A stretch of DNA of 32,945 bases from WTJX01 sp045106295 (lineage in GTDB: Bacteria; Bacteroidota; Bacteroidia; Cytophagales; JAAEPT01): assembly GCA_045106295.1 (NCBI GenBank), contig JBGCEI010000005.1:1-32945 (forward strand), given 5' to 3'. Positions 22,872-30,682 of the stretch are shown here, piece after piece. The translations under genes and the position numbers were made by a program. Within the stretch, counting starts at the first letter, position 1. Each line of letters starts with the position of its first letter. The notes beneath the pieces were generated by a model. That model was not told where the DNA came from and ran no database searches. It saw only the letters and a list, made by a program, of their open reading frames with translations.

Positions 22872-23936
22872 ATGTATGCTATTGAGAAAATACTGTTGCA
22901 ACAAACTACTAAACCAACTACTTCTATTTTGGTTATTTACACAGGAGGGACGTTTGGGATGCAATACGATGAGGATGGACAGCTAAAGGCTTCATTTAAC
23001 TTTATGAGTTTAGAGGAGGACCTTCCTGAAATCAATCGTTTGCCAGTAGAATTGTCTATTTTACAAATGCCTCATTTGATTGATTCTTCTGATATGTCAC
23101 CTGCCTATTGGTTGTCTTTGGTTGATATTATTAAACAATATCAGGCAGATTATGATGCTTTCATTATTTTACATGGAACAGATACGATGTCGTACACTGC
23201 TTCCGTCTTGAGCTTTTTGATTCAGTCTTTCCCTAAACCTATTATTTTAACAGGTGCGTTATTGCCCTTAGGGGCAGTAAGAAATGATGCTCGGGAAAAT
23301 CTGATTACTTCCATTGAATTAGCTACAACCAAAAGAGAAAATGGAAAAGCTGCTATTCAAGAAGTAGTGATTTGTTTTAATAACGAGATTATCCGTGGAA
23401 ACCGTTCTACAAAGGTGAATACGGATCATTTTGATGCCTTTGAATCGCCTAATTATCCATTATTGGCAGAAAGCGGTGCTGAAATCATTATTTACGATGA
23501 CGCTCAATTACAGATTGAACCCAAGGAACCTGTATTCCTTTCAGGAATGGAAGAGAATGTATTCTTGATTAGGCTTTTTCCAGGGATTCCGCAAAATGTA
23601 TTAGATGGAGTGTTAGCTATGAAGTTGAAAGGTTTAGTGATAGAAACGTATGGGAATGGTAATATGAGCTCTGAGGCTCGAATAAAGGAATGGGCAAGAG
23701 AGTTGGTGAAACAAGGGGTGTTGGTAGTCTCTATTTCTCAATGTATGCAGGGAACAGTGGAGCAAGGAAAGTACGAAGCAAGCCGTTGGTTGGATCAAAT
23801 AGGTGTAGTAGACGGTAAGGATATGACTGCCGAAGGGGCGCTTACAAAAATGATGATCGTATTAGGAAATTACCCTGTTGAAAACAATAAAGACTATTTC
23901 TTACAATCCATTTGTGGGGAAATAACAATTTCTTAA
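22872..23936 (+). CDS. ansA: Type I L-asparaginase
   Basis: A 354-residue cytoplasmic-type asparaginase hydrolysing L-asparagine to aspartate and ammonia. The first catalytic motif is YTGGTFGM (23-30) and the second HGTDTMSY (101-108, with Thr103 and Asp104); the lysine of the triad lies in RGNRSTKVNTDHFDAF. There is no signal peptide, and the length fits E. coli AnsA (about 338) with a short extension. It is followed by tRNA-Ser and the ExbB/ExbD operon. I recall the asparaginase - exbB - exbD order from other Bacteroidota but cannot check it here. I saw no consensus promoter. Confidence 0.93.
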   Translation: MYAIEKILLQQTTKPTTSILVIYTGGTFGMQYDEDGQLKASFNFMSLEEDLPEINRLPVELSILQMPHLIDSSDMSPAYWLSLVDIIKQYQADYDAFIILHGTDTMSYTASVLSFLIQSFPKPIILTGALLPLGAVRNDARENLITSIELATTKRENGKAAIQEVVICFNNEIIRGNRSTKVNTDHFDAFESPNYPLLAESGAEIIIYDDAQLQIEPKEPVFLSGMEENVFLIRLFPGIPQNVLDGVLAMKLKGLVIETYGNGNMSSEARIKEWARELVKQGVLVVSISQCMQGTVEQGKYEASRWLDQIGVVDGKDMTAEGALTKMMIVLGNYPVENNKDYFLQSICGEITIS

Positions 23937-23996
23937 CTTTGGGAACTTGGATATTCCTTGGAATAGCAGGTATTTTGTTCTTCGTTAAGAACAGAC

Positions 23997-24083
23997 AGAG
24001 AGGTGTCCGAGTGGCTTAAGGAGCACGCTTGGAAAGCGTGTAAACTCGCAAGGGTTTCGAGGGTTCGAATCCCTCTCTCTCTA
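23997..24083 (+). tRNA. tRNA-Ser (anticodon GGA)
   Basis: A class II tRNA of 87 bases. The acceptor stem AGAGAGG (23997-24003) pairs with TCTCTCT (24076-24082) with one G-U. The D arm starts TCCGAGTGGC, the anticodon stem CACGCTT-GGA-AAGCGTG reads serine UCC/UCU codons, a long variable arm follows, and the T arm GAGGG-TTCGAAT-CCCTC is perfect. CCA is not encoded. The A1-T72 pair and the A at the discriminator position are slightly unusual for tRNA-Ser. A short hairpin (GTTCTT/AAGAAC, 23977-23992) lies 4 bases upstream. Confidence 0.95.
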
Positions 24084-24118
24084 CGGACAGTAAAACATTA
24101 ATTTGAATTTAATATAAA

Positions 24119-24952
24119 ATGAGAAAATTCGTCATTACACTTTCTTTCCTAGGTTTAGGGTTATTTGCTCAACCTCAACTTTCTATGAGTCAGGAAACAG
24201 CTACTGAGCAAGTAGATACTACAGCTAAAGAAACGCCTGACAGCGCAACAATGGAAGCAGCTGCTCCAGTGAAAGAAGTAGCTACTGAAGCGGTTCAAAA
24301 AGAAAAAGTGAAAATAACCGTATTCCAACACATCAAGCAGAAGTTTGTAGAAGGTGGAGTAATGTTTATGAGTTTGGTATTGATTTGTTTAATCATTGGA
24401 TTAGCGATCGCTATCGAAAGAGTTATTATTTTAAACCTTTCTTCTACGAATGTATCTAGTCTATTGGCTAGCATGAAAGATGCTTTATCTTCTGGTGGTA
24501 CTGCAGCAGCACAGCAATTAGCAGCAAGAACTAAAGGACCTGTAGCCTCTATCTTTTCTCAAGGGTTATTACGTTCTGGAGAAGGAATTGAAAACGTAGA
24601 GAAATCAATTATTTCTTACGGTTCTGTTGAGATGGGTAAATTGGAAAAAGGATTGTCTTGGATTTCTTTATTTATCGCTATTGCTCCTTTATTAGGTTTT
24701 ATGGGAACGGTAATCGGTATGATTGATGCATTTGACTCTATTATGAATGCAGACGGGATCGAGATTTCAGAAGTAGCTGGTGGTATTAAAACAGCACTTT
24801 TAACGACGGTAGCAGGTTTGATCGTAGCTATTATTCTACAAGTATTTTACAACTACTGTGTATCTAAAATTGATAGTATCGTCAATCAAATGGAAGATGC
24901 TTCTATCTCTTTTGTAGATACATTAATTGCACACGAAGCAATCAAAAAGTAA
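24119..24952 (+). CDS. exbB: MotA/TolQ/ExbB family proton channel
   Basis: A 277-residue inner-membrane ExbB/TolQ-type channel that, with ExbD, turns the proton gradient into motion of a TonB-like protein. An N-terminal signal-like segment (1-24) and a Thr/Glu/Ala-rich linker (25-60) precede the first membrane helix (about 75-98, ending in the conserved AIERVIIL). Two more helices follow (about 178-205 with LLGFMGTVIGMIDAF, and 222-247 with GGIKTALLTTVAGLIVAI). The signal-bearing extension is common in Bacteroidota and adds a periplasmic region absent from E. coli ExbB. It is the first gene of a four-gene operon; the next gene starts 25 bases later. Confidence 0.93.
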   Translation: MRKFVITLSFLGLGLFAQPQLSMSQETATEQVDTTAKETPDSATMEAAAPVKEVATEAVQKEKVKITVFQHIKQKFVEGGVMFMSLVLICLIIGLAIAIERVIILNLSSTNVSSLLASMKDALSSGGTAAAQQLAARTKGPVASIFSQGLLRSGEGIENVEKSIISYGSVEMGKLEKGLSWISLFIAIAPLLGFMGTVIGMIDAFDSIMNADGIEISEVAGGIKTALLTTVAGLIVAIILQVFYNYCVSKIDSIVNQMEDASISFVDTLIAHEAIKK

Positions 24953-24977
24953 GTCTGAACCCTTAACACATAAGTTT

Positions 24978-25382
24978 ATGTTAGATTTTATTCAGAAAAA
25001 AGGATTATACCTTACATTAGGAATTGCTGTAGTAATTATAGCTGGTTTCTATGTATCAGGTAGCGTATCTTTTATCATAGGAGGAGCAGTCGTATTATTG
25101 GTTATCGGTATTTTAATAGCCTTGGTATTGCCTATTCTTTCTGCCATTAAAGATCCTAAAACAATCATTAAAGCAGTAATTGGTGTAGCAGCTATTACTA
25201 TTTTCTTTTTGATAGGATATGCGGTATCAAACGATTTGGTGTTGAACCCTAAGCAAACAGGTTTTATTTCCCCTGATGGTGCTAAGTTTTCAGGTGGGGT
25301 ATTGAATGCAACTTACATTTTAGTAGTGATAGCAGTACTGACTGTACTAGCTGGTCCATTTCTTAAAAGATTGAGTAAGTAA
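24978..25382 (+). CDS. Small four-helix membrane protein of the exb operon
   Basis: A 134-residue membrane protein with four predicted hydrophobic helices (roughly residues 11-27, 31-55, 65-85, 110-128) and almost no soluble part. I do not recognise a named domain. I chose the ATG at 24978 (MLDFIQKK) because the longer frame begins at a TTG inside exbB and adds hydrophilic sequence. It lies 25 bases after exbB, and its stop overlaps the exbD start by one base (TAATG), so it is co-translated with the motor genes and may be an accessory subunit. That role is inferred from position only. Confidence 0.75.
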   Translation: MLDFIQKKGLYLTLGIAVVIIAGFYVSGSVSFIIGGAVVLLVIGILIALVLPILSAIKDPKTIIKAVIGVAAITIFFLIGYAVSNDLVLNPKQTGFISPDGAKFSGGVLNATYILVVIAVLTVLAGPFLKRLSK

Positions 25383-25933
25383 TGATCAAACGTAAAACAA
25401 GACAAGCAGAAGAAGTAAATGCCAGTTCAATGGCAGACATTGCCTTCTTGCTGTTGATCTTCTTTTTGGTAACCACTACTATTGTTAGTGAAAAGGGTGT
25501 CAACTTTATTCTACCTCCTAAGAAAGAAAAGGACGTAGAGATTAAGTTGCACGACAGAAATATTTTCAAAGTATTAGTGAATTCAAACGATCAATTATTG
25601 ATTGAAGATCAATTTGCTAAACTAGACGATGTGCGTTCACTGGCAATGGAATTCATTACCAAAGGAGCTGATAGCCCTCAGGATGCTATTATATCTTACA
25701 AAACGGATAGAGGGACATCGTATGAGATGTACATTTCTGTATTAAACGAATTGAAGGCAGCTTATCACCAGTTGAGAGCTGATCAAATGGGGGTTACTAA
25801 AACGATGTACTTAAAGTACGATGAAGGAAGTAAATCTATGTCTAAAACAGTGAAAGCTACGTACGATACATCTAAGAAGTCGTTTCCTATGCAGCTTTCT
25901 AGAGCAGAACCTAGTGATATTGGAACTTATTAA
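25382..25933 (+). CDS. exbD: ExbD/TolR family protein (first copy)
   Basis: A 183-residue ExbD-type protein with a short cytoplasmic tail, a single membrane helix (about 19-40, SMADIAFLLLIFFLVTTTIV) and a periplasmic domain. Asp19 at the cytoplasmic end of the helix matches the proton-carrying Asp of ExbD/TolR. The periplasmic part is longer than in E. coli ExbD (141 residues) and ends in a Lys/Ser/Met-rich region. Its ATG overlaps the previous stop by one base; the second exbD follows after 6 bases. Confidence 0.93.
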   Translation: MIKRKTRQAEEVNASSMADIAFLLLIFFLVTTTIVSEKGVNFILPPKKEKDVEIKLHDRNIFKVLVNSNDQLLIEDQFAKLDDVRSLAMEFITKGADSPQDAIISYKTDRGTSYEMYISVLNELKAAYHQLRADQMGVTKTMYLKYDEGSKSMSKTVKATYDTSKKSFPMQLSRAEPSDIGTY

Positions 25934-25939
25934 GTAGAT

Positions 25940-26392
25940 ATGTCTAAGTTTAGAAAAAAAACAAAAACATCGCAGGCAGTACCTACTTCCTCACTTCCGG
26001 ATATTATTTTTATCTTGTTGTTCTTTTTTATGGTAGCTACTAAGCCTATTGAACAAACTTTAGTAAAAGTAGCTCAACCACAAGCTTCGGAGTTGCAAGA
26101 ATTAGAGAAAGTGAATTTGGTAAGTAATATTTACATTGGTTCGCCAAATGATAAATCATTAGGATCTGAACCAAGAGTACAAGCCGATGACATCTTTGTA
26201 ACACCAGATCAAATACCTCAGTTTATTGAAACACAAAGAGTAAAACTAGGCGATGCAAAAGCAGGGCTTTTAGAAATCTCTTTGAAAATAGATAAAAACA
26301 CAAAAATGGGTATGGTCATAGATGTAGAAGAACAACTACGTGAGGTCGATGCTCGTAAGGTAAGTTACTCAGCAAATAAGAAAGGAGAGTAA
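25940..26392 (+). CDS. exbD: ExbD/TolR family protein (second copy)
   Basis: A 150-residue ExbD-type protein: a basic N-terminus (MSKFRKKTKTS), one membrane helix (about 19-37) with Asp21 in SLPDIIFILLFFFMVAT, and a periplasmic domain. It differs strongly from the first copy outside the helix, so the two probably form mixed ExbD dimers or serve different partners; Bacteroidota commonly carry such pairs. It is the last gene of the operon, followed by a strong terminator hairpin (26421-26460). No tonB gene is in the window. Confidence 0.93.
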   Translation: MSKFRKKTKTSQAVPTSSLPDIIFILLFFFMVATKPIEQTLVKVAQPQASELQELEKVNLVSNIYIGSPNDKSLGSEPRVQADDIFVTPDQIPQFIETQRVKLGDAKAGLLEISLKIDKNTKMGMVIDVEEQLREVDARKVSYSANKKGE

Positions 26393-26420
26393 AGAAACCT
26401 TAACTGCTTACACGAGTTTC

Positions 26421-26460
26421 AAAAAGAGTTTGAGGTACCTACTTCAAACTCTTTTTTTTT
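26421..26460 (+). terminator. Rho-independent terminator of the exb operon
   Basis: AAGAGTTTGA (26424-26433) pairs with TCAAACTCTT (26444-26453), a 10-bp stem with a 10-base loop, followed by a run of T to 26460. It lies about 30 bases after the second exbD stop. Confidence 0.9.
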
Positions 26461-26522
26461 GATCACAGAGTCCCTTTCTTTAAATTATGATTTAGTTTTA
26501 CCCATTACTAATTATCTAAGAG

Positions 26523-27650
26523 ATGAAGTATACAGTTGTTTTTATTTGTTTTATATTTTCTAGTCTGGCATTTTCTCAGCCATTAAACAAAAAAACTATC
26601 TTCGGTAACTGTGAAGATTATCAGTTGAATACAAAAAAAATCAAAGTGTGGTGGGAAGAAATGGATCACATAATAGAAAACATAGAAAAGGTTACAGTTG
26701 AATTAGACTCTATCTCTGTCCCTTCATCAAAGTGTACGAAAAAACATATCGTTTTTTTTACTAAAGGAGAAGGACTTGAAAAAAGTTTAGAAAGTGCCAT
26801 TAAAAAATCATTCCCAAAAAATATAGAGGCTAGAGTGTGGATTAAAATTACAGATGTAAGGATTATTAATAATATGTTACCTACATCTAACCCTAGGATT
26901 TATATGTCATTAGATTATTTGTATAAAAATGAATTAGGGGTTTATGAGAAAGTATACTCATCAACTAAATTTCAAGAGTTTATTCGTTTTATTGAAAAAC
27001 CGTTATCAAGGATGATTAATGAGTCTACAAGATCTTTTTTAATTAAAAAGCATAAACTTAAACTGATGAACTCGTCAAATACGTTAGCTGAAAAAATACA
27101 AAAGGGTATTTATTCAAGTTTTGAACAATTACGAGATAACAGACCGTTTTTTGTGAATGATTTAAGTTTAATTCCCGTATCGGATAAGAAAAAAATCATA
27201 AAGTATCAATTAAAAGATATTGATTATGATAGTGATATTTTTAACTCAACTCTTTTTATAAATGATGGGGAGGATACCTATCTTAATGTTAATTATTATT
27301 ATCCTAGATACCACTTTACGAAAGTATCTAAATTAGATTCAAACTATTTTTTTATATATGATCAAATTTACGATCGTGCTCAAGCTGCAAGAAATACAGG
27401 GGCTTATGGTGGTGGGTTATTAGGAGCAGTTATAGCTTCTGCGACAACCCAAGCTAAATTACCTGCGTTAATTAATAAAAAGACGGGGCTACTTACGGCT
27501 TTTTTATTAAATGATATTGAAAAAATATTCCCTAATCAACCTGATATTATCGATAAATATAAATTGATATTAAAAAACGGAGATAGAGAATCACTGATTG
27601 TTTTTTTTAAACAATTATTGTCTAATAATAAGATATTTAAACTAGAGTAA
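26523..27650 (+). CDS. Secreted protein of unknown function
   Basis: A 375-residue protein I do not recognise. It has a clear signal peptide (1-18, cleavage after AFS, before QPLNKK) and no other membrane helix except possibly a small-residue segment GAYGGGLLGAVIASATT (about 295-312). Two cysteines lie early in the mature protein (GNCEDY and SSKCTKK) and may form a disulfide. Tyr/Asn/Lys-rich phrases (YLNVNYYYPRYH, SNYFFIYDQIYD) suggest a beta-rich envelope protein. The DNA is more AT-rich than its neighbours. It sits between the exb terminator and the J-domain gene, 21 bases before the latter, so the three genes up to the MATE exporter may form one unit. Confidence 0.65.
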   Translation: MKYTVVFICFIFSSLAFSQPLNKKTIFGNCEDYQLNTKKIKVWWEEMDHIIENIEKVTVELDSISVPSSKCTKKHIVFFTKGEGLEKSLESAIKKSFPKNIEARVWIKITDVRIINNMLPTSNPRIYMSLDYLYKNELGVYEKVYSSTKFQEFIRFIEKPLSRMINESTRSFLIKKHKLKLMNSSNTLAEKIQKGIYSSFEQLRDNRPFFVNDLSLIPVSDKKKIIKYQLKDIDYDSDIFNSTLFINDGEDTYLNVNYYYPRYHFTKVSKLDSNYFFIYDQIYDRAQAARNTGAYGGGLLGAVIASATTQAKLPALINKKTGLLTAFLLNDIEKIFPNQPDIIDKYKLILKNGDRESLIVFFKQLLSNNKIFKLE

Positions 27651-27671
27651 AGTATAATAAGCTGCTTTCAA

Positions 27672-28388
27672 GTGACAAAAAGTAATTTCACAGTACTACA
27701 TAAAAAAGAGACCTCCTTATTAAAAGCACAAATAGCAGCTTTAGAAAAGGAACTTGAAGAAGTAGAGCGGAAGGTGAGCGCATTTGAGCACCAATTGCAA
27801 TCTCACCTCATAGAAGAACTGATAGAGGAGCAGGAGCTTAGTTTGTTGTACAAAAAACAAAAGCTAGAAAAGAAAGCCAAGCGGCTAGAACAGAAGAAAA
27901 AAGGAAAGAATTTTAAGGAGGTAGTAGGTGTACAGCACATCAAACAAAAAGTTGACTCACAAACAGAAGTAGGAGATAAAAAAGAGCGTAAGCGGTTGTA
28001 TCGAGAGGCGATGCTGCATGTACATCCTGATAAATTTTCTATGGACGAGGGTAATCAAGGATTAGCTACAGAAATCACGTCTAAATTGGTCGATATTTAC
28101 CAATCAGGTAGTTTACAGGAATTACAAGCATACCATGCTTACATCTTTAATGGACAGGCGGAGTTAACGCTACCTGAATCTAGCGTAGCTGTAAAAACAG
28201 GAATCACTGATTCATATTTGAAAAAGGAAAAAGAACGTCTGGAACAAGCCATACAAAAGGTTAAAAGTAAGCATACGTACAAAGTCTTAATGGGGTATGA
28301 GAATCCTCTTTCTTTTGTAATAGAGCTAAAAGAATACTATTCAGACCGAATTTTTAAATTAAGAAAACGAACTAGAACAACTAACTAA
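27672..28388 (+). CDS. Coiled-coil protein with J-domain-like segment
   Basis: A 238-residue cytoplasmic protein. Residues 15-80 are a long charged coiled coil (heptad-like Leu/Ile with many Glu and Lys). Residues about 100-165 resemble a J-domain: RKRLYREAMLHVHPDKFS carries the HPDK signature (118-121) that DnaJ proteins use to stimulate Hsp70, and helices flank it. The first J-domain helix is poorly conserved, so Hsp70 binding is plausible but not assured. It starts with GTG at 27672, and the MATE gene begins on the base after its stop, so expression is coupled. No client or pathway can be named. Confidence 0.65.
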   Translation: MTKSNFTVLHKKETSLLKAQIAALEKELEEVERKVSAFEHQLQSHLIEELIEEQELSLLYKKQKLEKKAKRLEQKKKGKNFKEVVGVQHIKQKVDSQTEVGDKKERKRLYREAMLHVHPDKFSMDEGNQGLATEITSKLVDIYQSGSLQELQAYHAYIFNGQAELTLPESSVAVKTGITDSYLKKEKERLEQAIQKVKSKHTYKVLMGYENPLSFVIELKEYYSDRIFKLRKRTRTTN

Positions 28389-29738
28389 GTGAAAGATTCT
28401 AAATCAAAAGGATTCGGTACAGAACCCTTAGGGAAACTATTGCTTCAACAAGCTGTTCCTGCTTCTATTGGAATATTGGTAATGTCTATTTATGGTATTG
28501 TAGATACTATTTTTGTAGGGAGATGGGTTGGTTCTATGGGGATTGCAGCCATCACGGTGGTGATGCCTATTCAGTTTTTGATTTCTAGTATTGGAATGGC
28601 AATTGGAATTGGTGGAGCGTCTATTATTTCTAGGGCTTTTGGTGAAGATAATAAGGAAAGAGCAGATCATACATTTGCGAACCAGATTACGTTTGTTATC
28701 ATATTTTCTATCTTGTTTTTTCTACTAGGTACTTTTTTCAAAGAAGATATCTTGCATCTCTTTGGTGCCTCAGGGAATGTGCTTCAGCCTGCCATAGATT
28801 ACTTCTCTATTATTTTAATTGGATTACCGTCTCTTACATGGGCTATGATGACAAACACAGTCATAAGGAGCGAAGGTTATCCTAAAGTGTCCATGTTTAC
28901 GCTTATTATTCCTGCATTCATTAATCTAGCGTTAGACCCTATTTTTATTTTATACTTTGATATGGGAATCAAAGGAGCAGCATGGGCTACCTCTATCTCA
29001 TTTATAGTCTGCTCTGTGTATACGAGCACTTTCTTTTTTACCAAATATGCTAGTTTAAGAGTTCGTCTGAAAAACCTGGTATTAAAAGCGAGTCTTGTAA
29101 AAGAAATTTCATCTATTGGCTCAGTTACATTGTCTAGACAAGGCGCTATTAGTGTATTGGCTATTGTACTAAATAACAGTTTAGTTTTTTATGGAGGAGA
29201 AATTATGCTGTCTGTATTTGGCGTTATTGGAAGAGTGTTAATGTTTGCCAATTTCCCAGTATTGGGTATTACACAAGGGTTTGTTCCTATTGCAGGCTTC
29301 AACTATGGGGCAAAGTTATTCCAACGGTTAAAAGAATTTATTATCTTATCAGTTAAATCTATTACTTTTTTGTCAATAGGGATTCTTGCAGTTCTAATCA
29401 TTTTGGCTAGACCAATCATCACCTTGTTTACTCAAGATGTAGAACTGATTAATCAGACAGTCCCAGCCATGCGCATTGTATTTATAGCTACGCCTTTAAT
29501 CGGAATTAATTTATTGGTTAGTGCGTACTATCAGGCAATTGGAAAAGTAGTTCCAGCCTTGTTATTAACATTGTGCAAGCAGTTGTTTTTCTTAGTGCCA
29601 TTAGCACTTGTATTGCCTCTCTTTTTTGGGATAGATGGTGTGTGGTATGCCTTTTTCTTTGCGGATATACTTACTGCTGTTGTCAGTTACTATTATTACA
29701 AAAAGGCGTTGAGAAGTATCAATGGATTAATAGAGTAA
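28389..29738 (+). CDS. MATE family efflux transporter
   Basis: A 449-residue inner-membrane antiporter of the multidrug and toxin extrusion family, with 12 expected helices in two homologous halves. Typical features are PLGKLLLQQAVPASIGILVM at the start, IYGIVDTIFVGRWVG (helix 1-2), GGASIISRAFGE, and the second-half ISSIGSVTLSRQGAISVL and QGFVPIAGFNYGAK. It begins with GTG directly after the stop of the J-domain-like gene. Substrates (drugs, dyes or metabolites, exchanged for Na+ or H+) cannot be read from the sequence. It converges with the EamA gene, leaving a 12-base gap with no room for a terminator hairpin. Confidence 0.92.
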   Translation: MKDSKSKGFGTEPLGKLLLQQAVPASIGILVMSIYGIVDTIFVGRWVGSMGIAAITVVMPIQFLISSIGMAIGIGGASIISRAFGEDNKERADHTFANQITFVIIFSILFFLLGTFFKEDILHLFGASGNVLQPAIDYFSIILIGLPSLTWAMMTNTVIRSEGYPKVSMFTLIIPAFINLALDPIFILYFDMGIKGAAWATSISFIVCSVYTSTFFFTKYASLRVRLKNLVLKASLVKEISSIGSVTLSRQGAISVLAIVLNNSLVFYGGEIMLSVFGVIGRVLMFANFPVLGITQGFVPIAGFNYGAKLFQRLKEFIILSVKSITFLSIGILAVLIILARPIITLFTQDVELINQTVPAMRIVFIATPLIGINLLVSAYYQAIGKVVPALLLTLCKQLFFLVPLALVLPLFFGIDGVWYAFFFADILTAVVSYYYYKKALRSINGLIE

Positions 29739-29750
29739 ATTAATTCATCA

Positions 29751-30638
29751 TTATTTGTTCACCAAATAAACCCCTACGAAAATCAAAGCAGAATAAGCTA
29801 CCTGTTCTAAAGTGAAATATTCCCCAAACACTAAGTAAGCAGTAATAGCCGTAAAAAAAGGTTGTAAATAGATATAAAAACTTACTCTAGTAGCATCTAC
29901 AAATTTCATTGCCCAGATATTTAAAATGTACCCAGCAGAGGTGACTACCAATACTAAAAAGGCGATGATAAGAAAAGCCTTAGGTGTAAATGAAGACCAT
30001 TCCACAGCCGTAAATTGATTGATGCAAATAGGGAAAGAAACTAAAGTACCAAAAAGGAAGACCCATTTTGCTACGGTTAACGCATGGTAATGTTTCATTA
30101 GTGGTTTTACTAGTATGAGGTAACCAGCAAAAAGCACACAATTTATCAATACATACAAATCTCCTATCAAATCTCCTTCATTTTCAGCAGATGAACTAGT
30201 TATGATAATTAATGCTGCACCAAGCATACCCAATAATAAACCGACCACTTTCAGCCAAGTGGCTTTTTCTTGTTTGCTTAATAAACTAATGATTAAGACA
30301 AATAGAGGAATAGCAATAACCAATAAAGAAGTATTTAAGGCACTTGTTTTAGCAATTCCAGAAAAAAACAACAATTGATTCATACTAGCACCAAAAACGC
30401 CACATAAGAAAAGAGGTAAGAAATGTTTTTTCTCTTTAATAGGTTCTTTGATTCTTAAAATAGTGACTAGTATCCATAGGAAAGCACAAGCTCCAGCAGA
30501 ACGAATTAACAGTAAAGCAACGGGCGATAAAAAAGCAGGGATTAATTGCTTTAAAAAAATGTAATTAACCCCATAAATCAACGATACTAAAACCAAGGTA
30601 GCATGAACAATCAATAAAGGAGGCGTTTTTTTAGGCAT
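29751..30638 (-). CDS. EamA/DMT superfamily transporter
   Basis: A 295-residue membrane protein of the drug/metabolite transporter superfamily with two EamA repeats and about ten helices. The first repeat begins LVSLIYGVNYIFLKQLIPAF (17-36) and the second INCVLFAGYLILVKPLMKHY; the late TRVSFYIYLQPFFTAITAYL and FGEYFTLEQVAYSALIFVGV are characteristic. Members export amino acids, nucleotides or other small metabolites; no substrate can be assigned. The desaturase gene ends 44 bases upstream on the same strand, so the two may be co-transcribed. Confidence 0.9.
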   Translation of the reverse strand: MPKKTPPLLIVHATLVLVSLIYGVNYIFLKQLIPAFLSPVALLLIRSAGACAFLWILVTILRIKEPIKEKKHFLPLFLCGVFGASMNQLLFFSGIAKTSALNTSLLVIAIPLFVLIISLLSKQEKATWLKVVGLLLGMLGAALIIITSSSAENEGDLIGDLYVLINCVLFAGYLILVKPLMKHYHALTVAKWVFLFGTLVSFPICINQFTAVEWSSFTPKAFLIIAFLVLVVTSAGYILNIWAMKFVDATRVSFYIYLQPFFTAITAYLVFGEYFTLEQVAYSALIFVGVYLVNK

Positions 30639-30682
30639 AGGCTAAAGGTAGGGAATAGAAATGCTAATTAAGTAAATCACAG

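Noticed and set aside
24927..24977. TTG start of the small membrane protein inside exbB
   Set aside because: It adds a hydrophilic tail unlike membrane protein starts and overlaps exbB; ATG 24978 fits the spacing.
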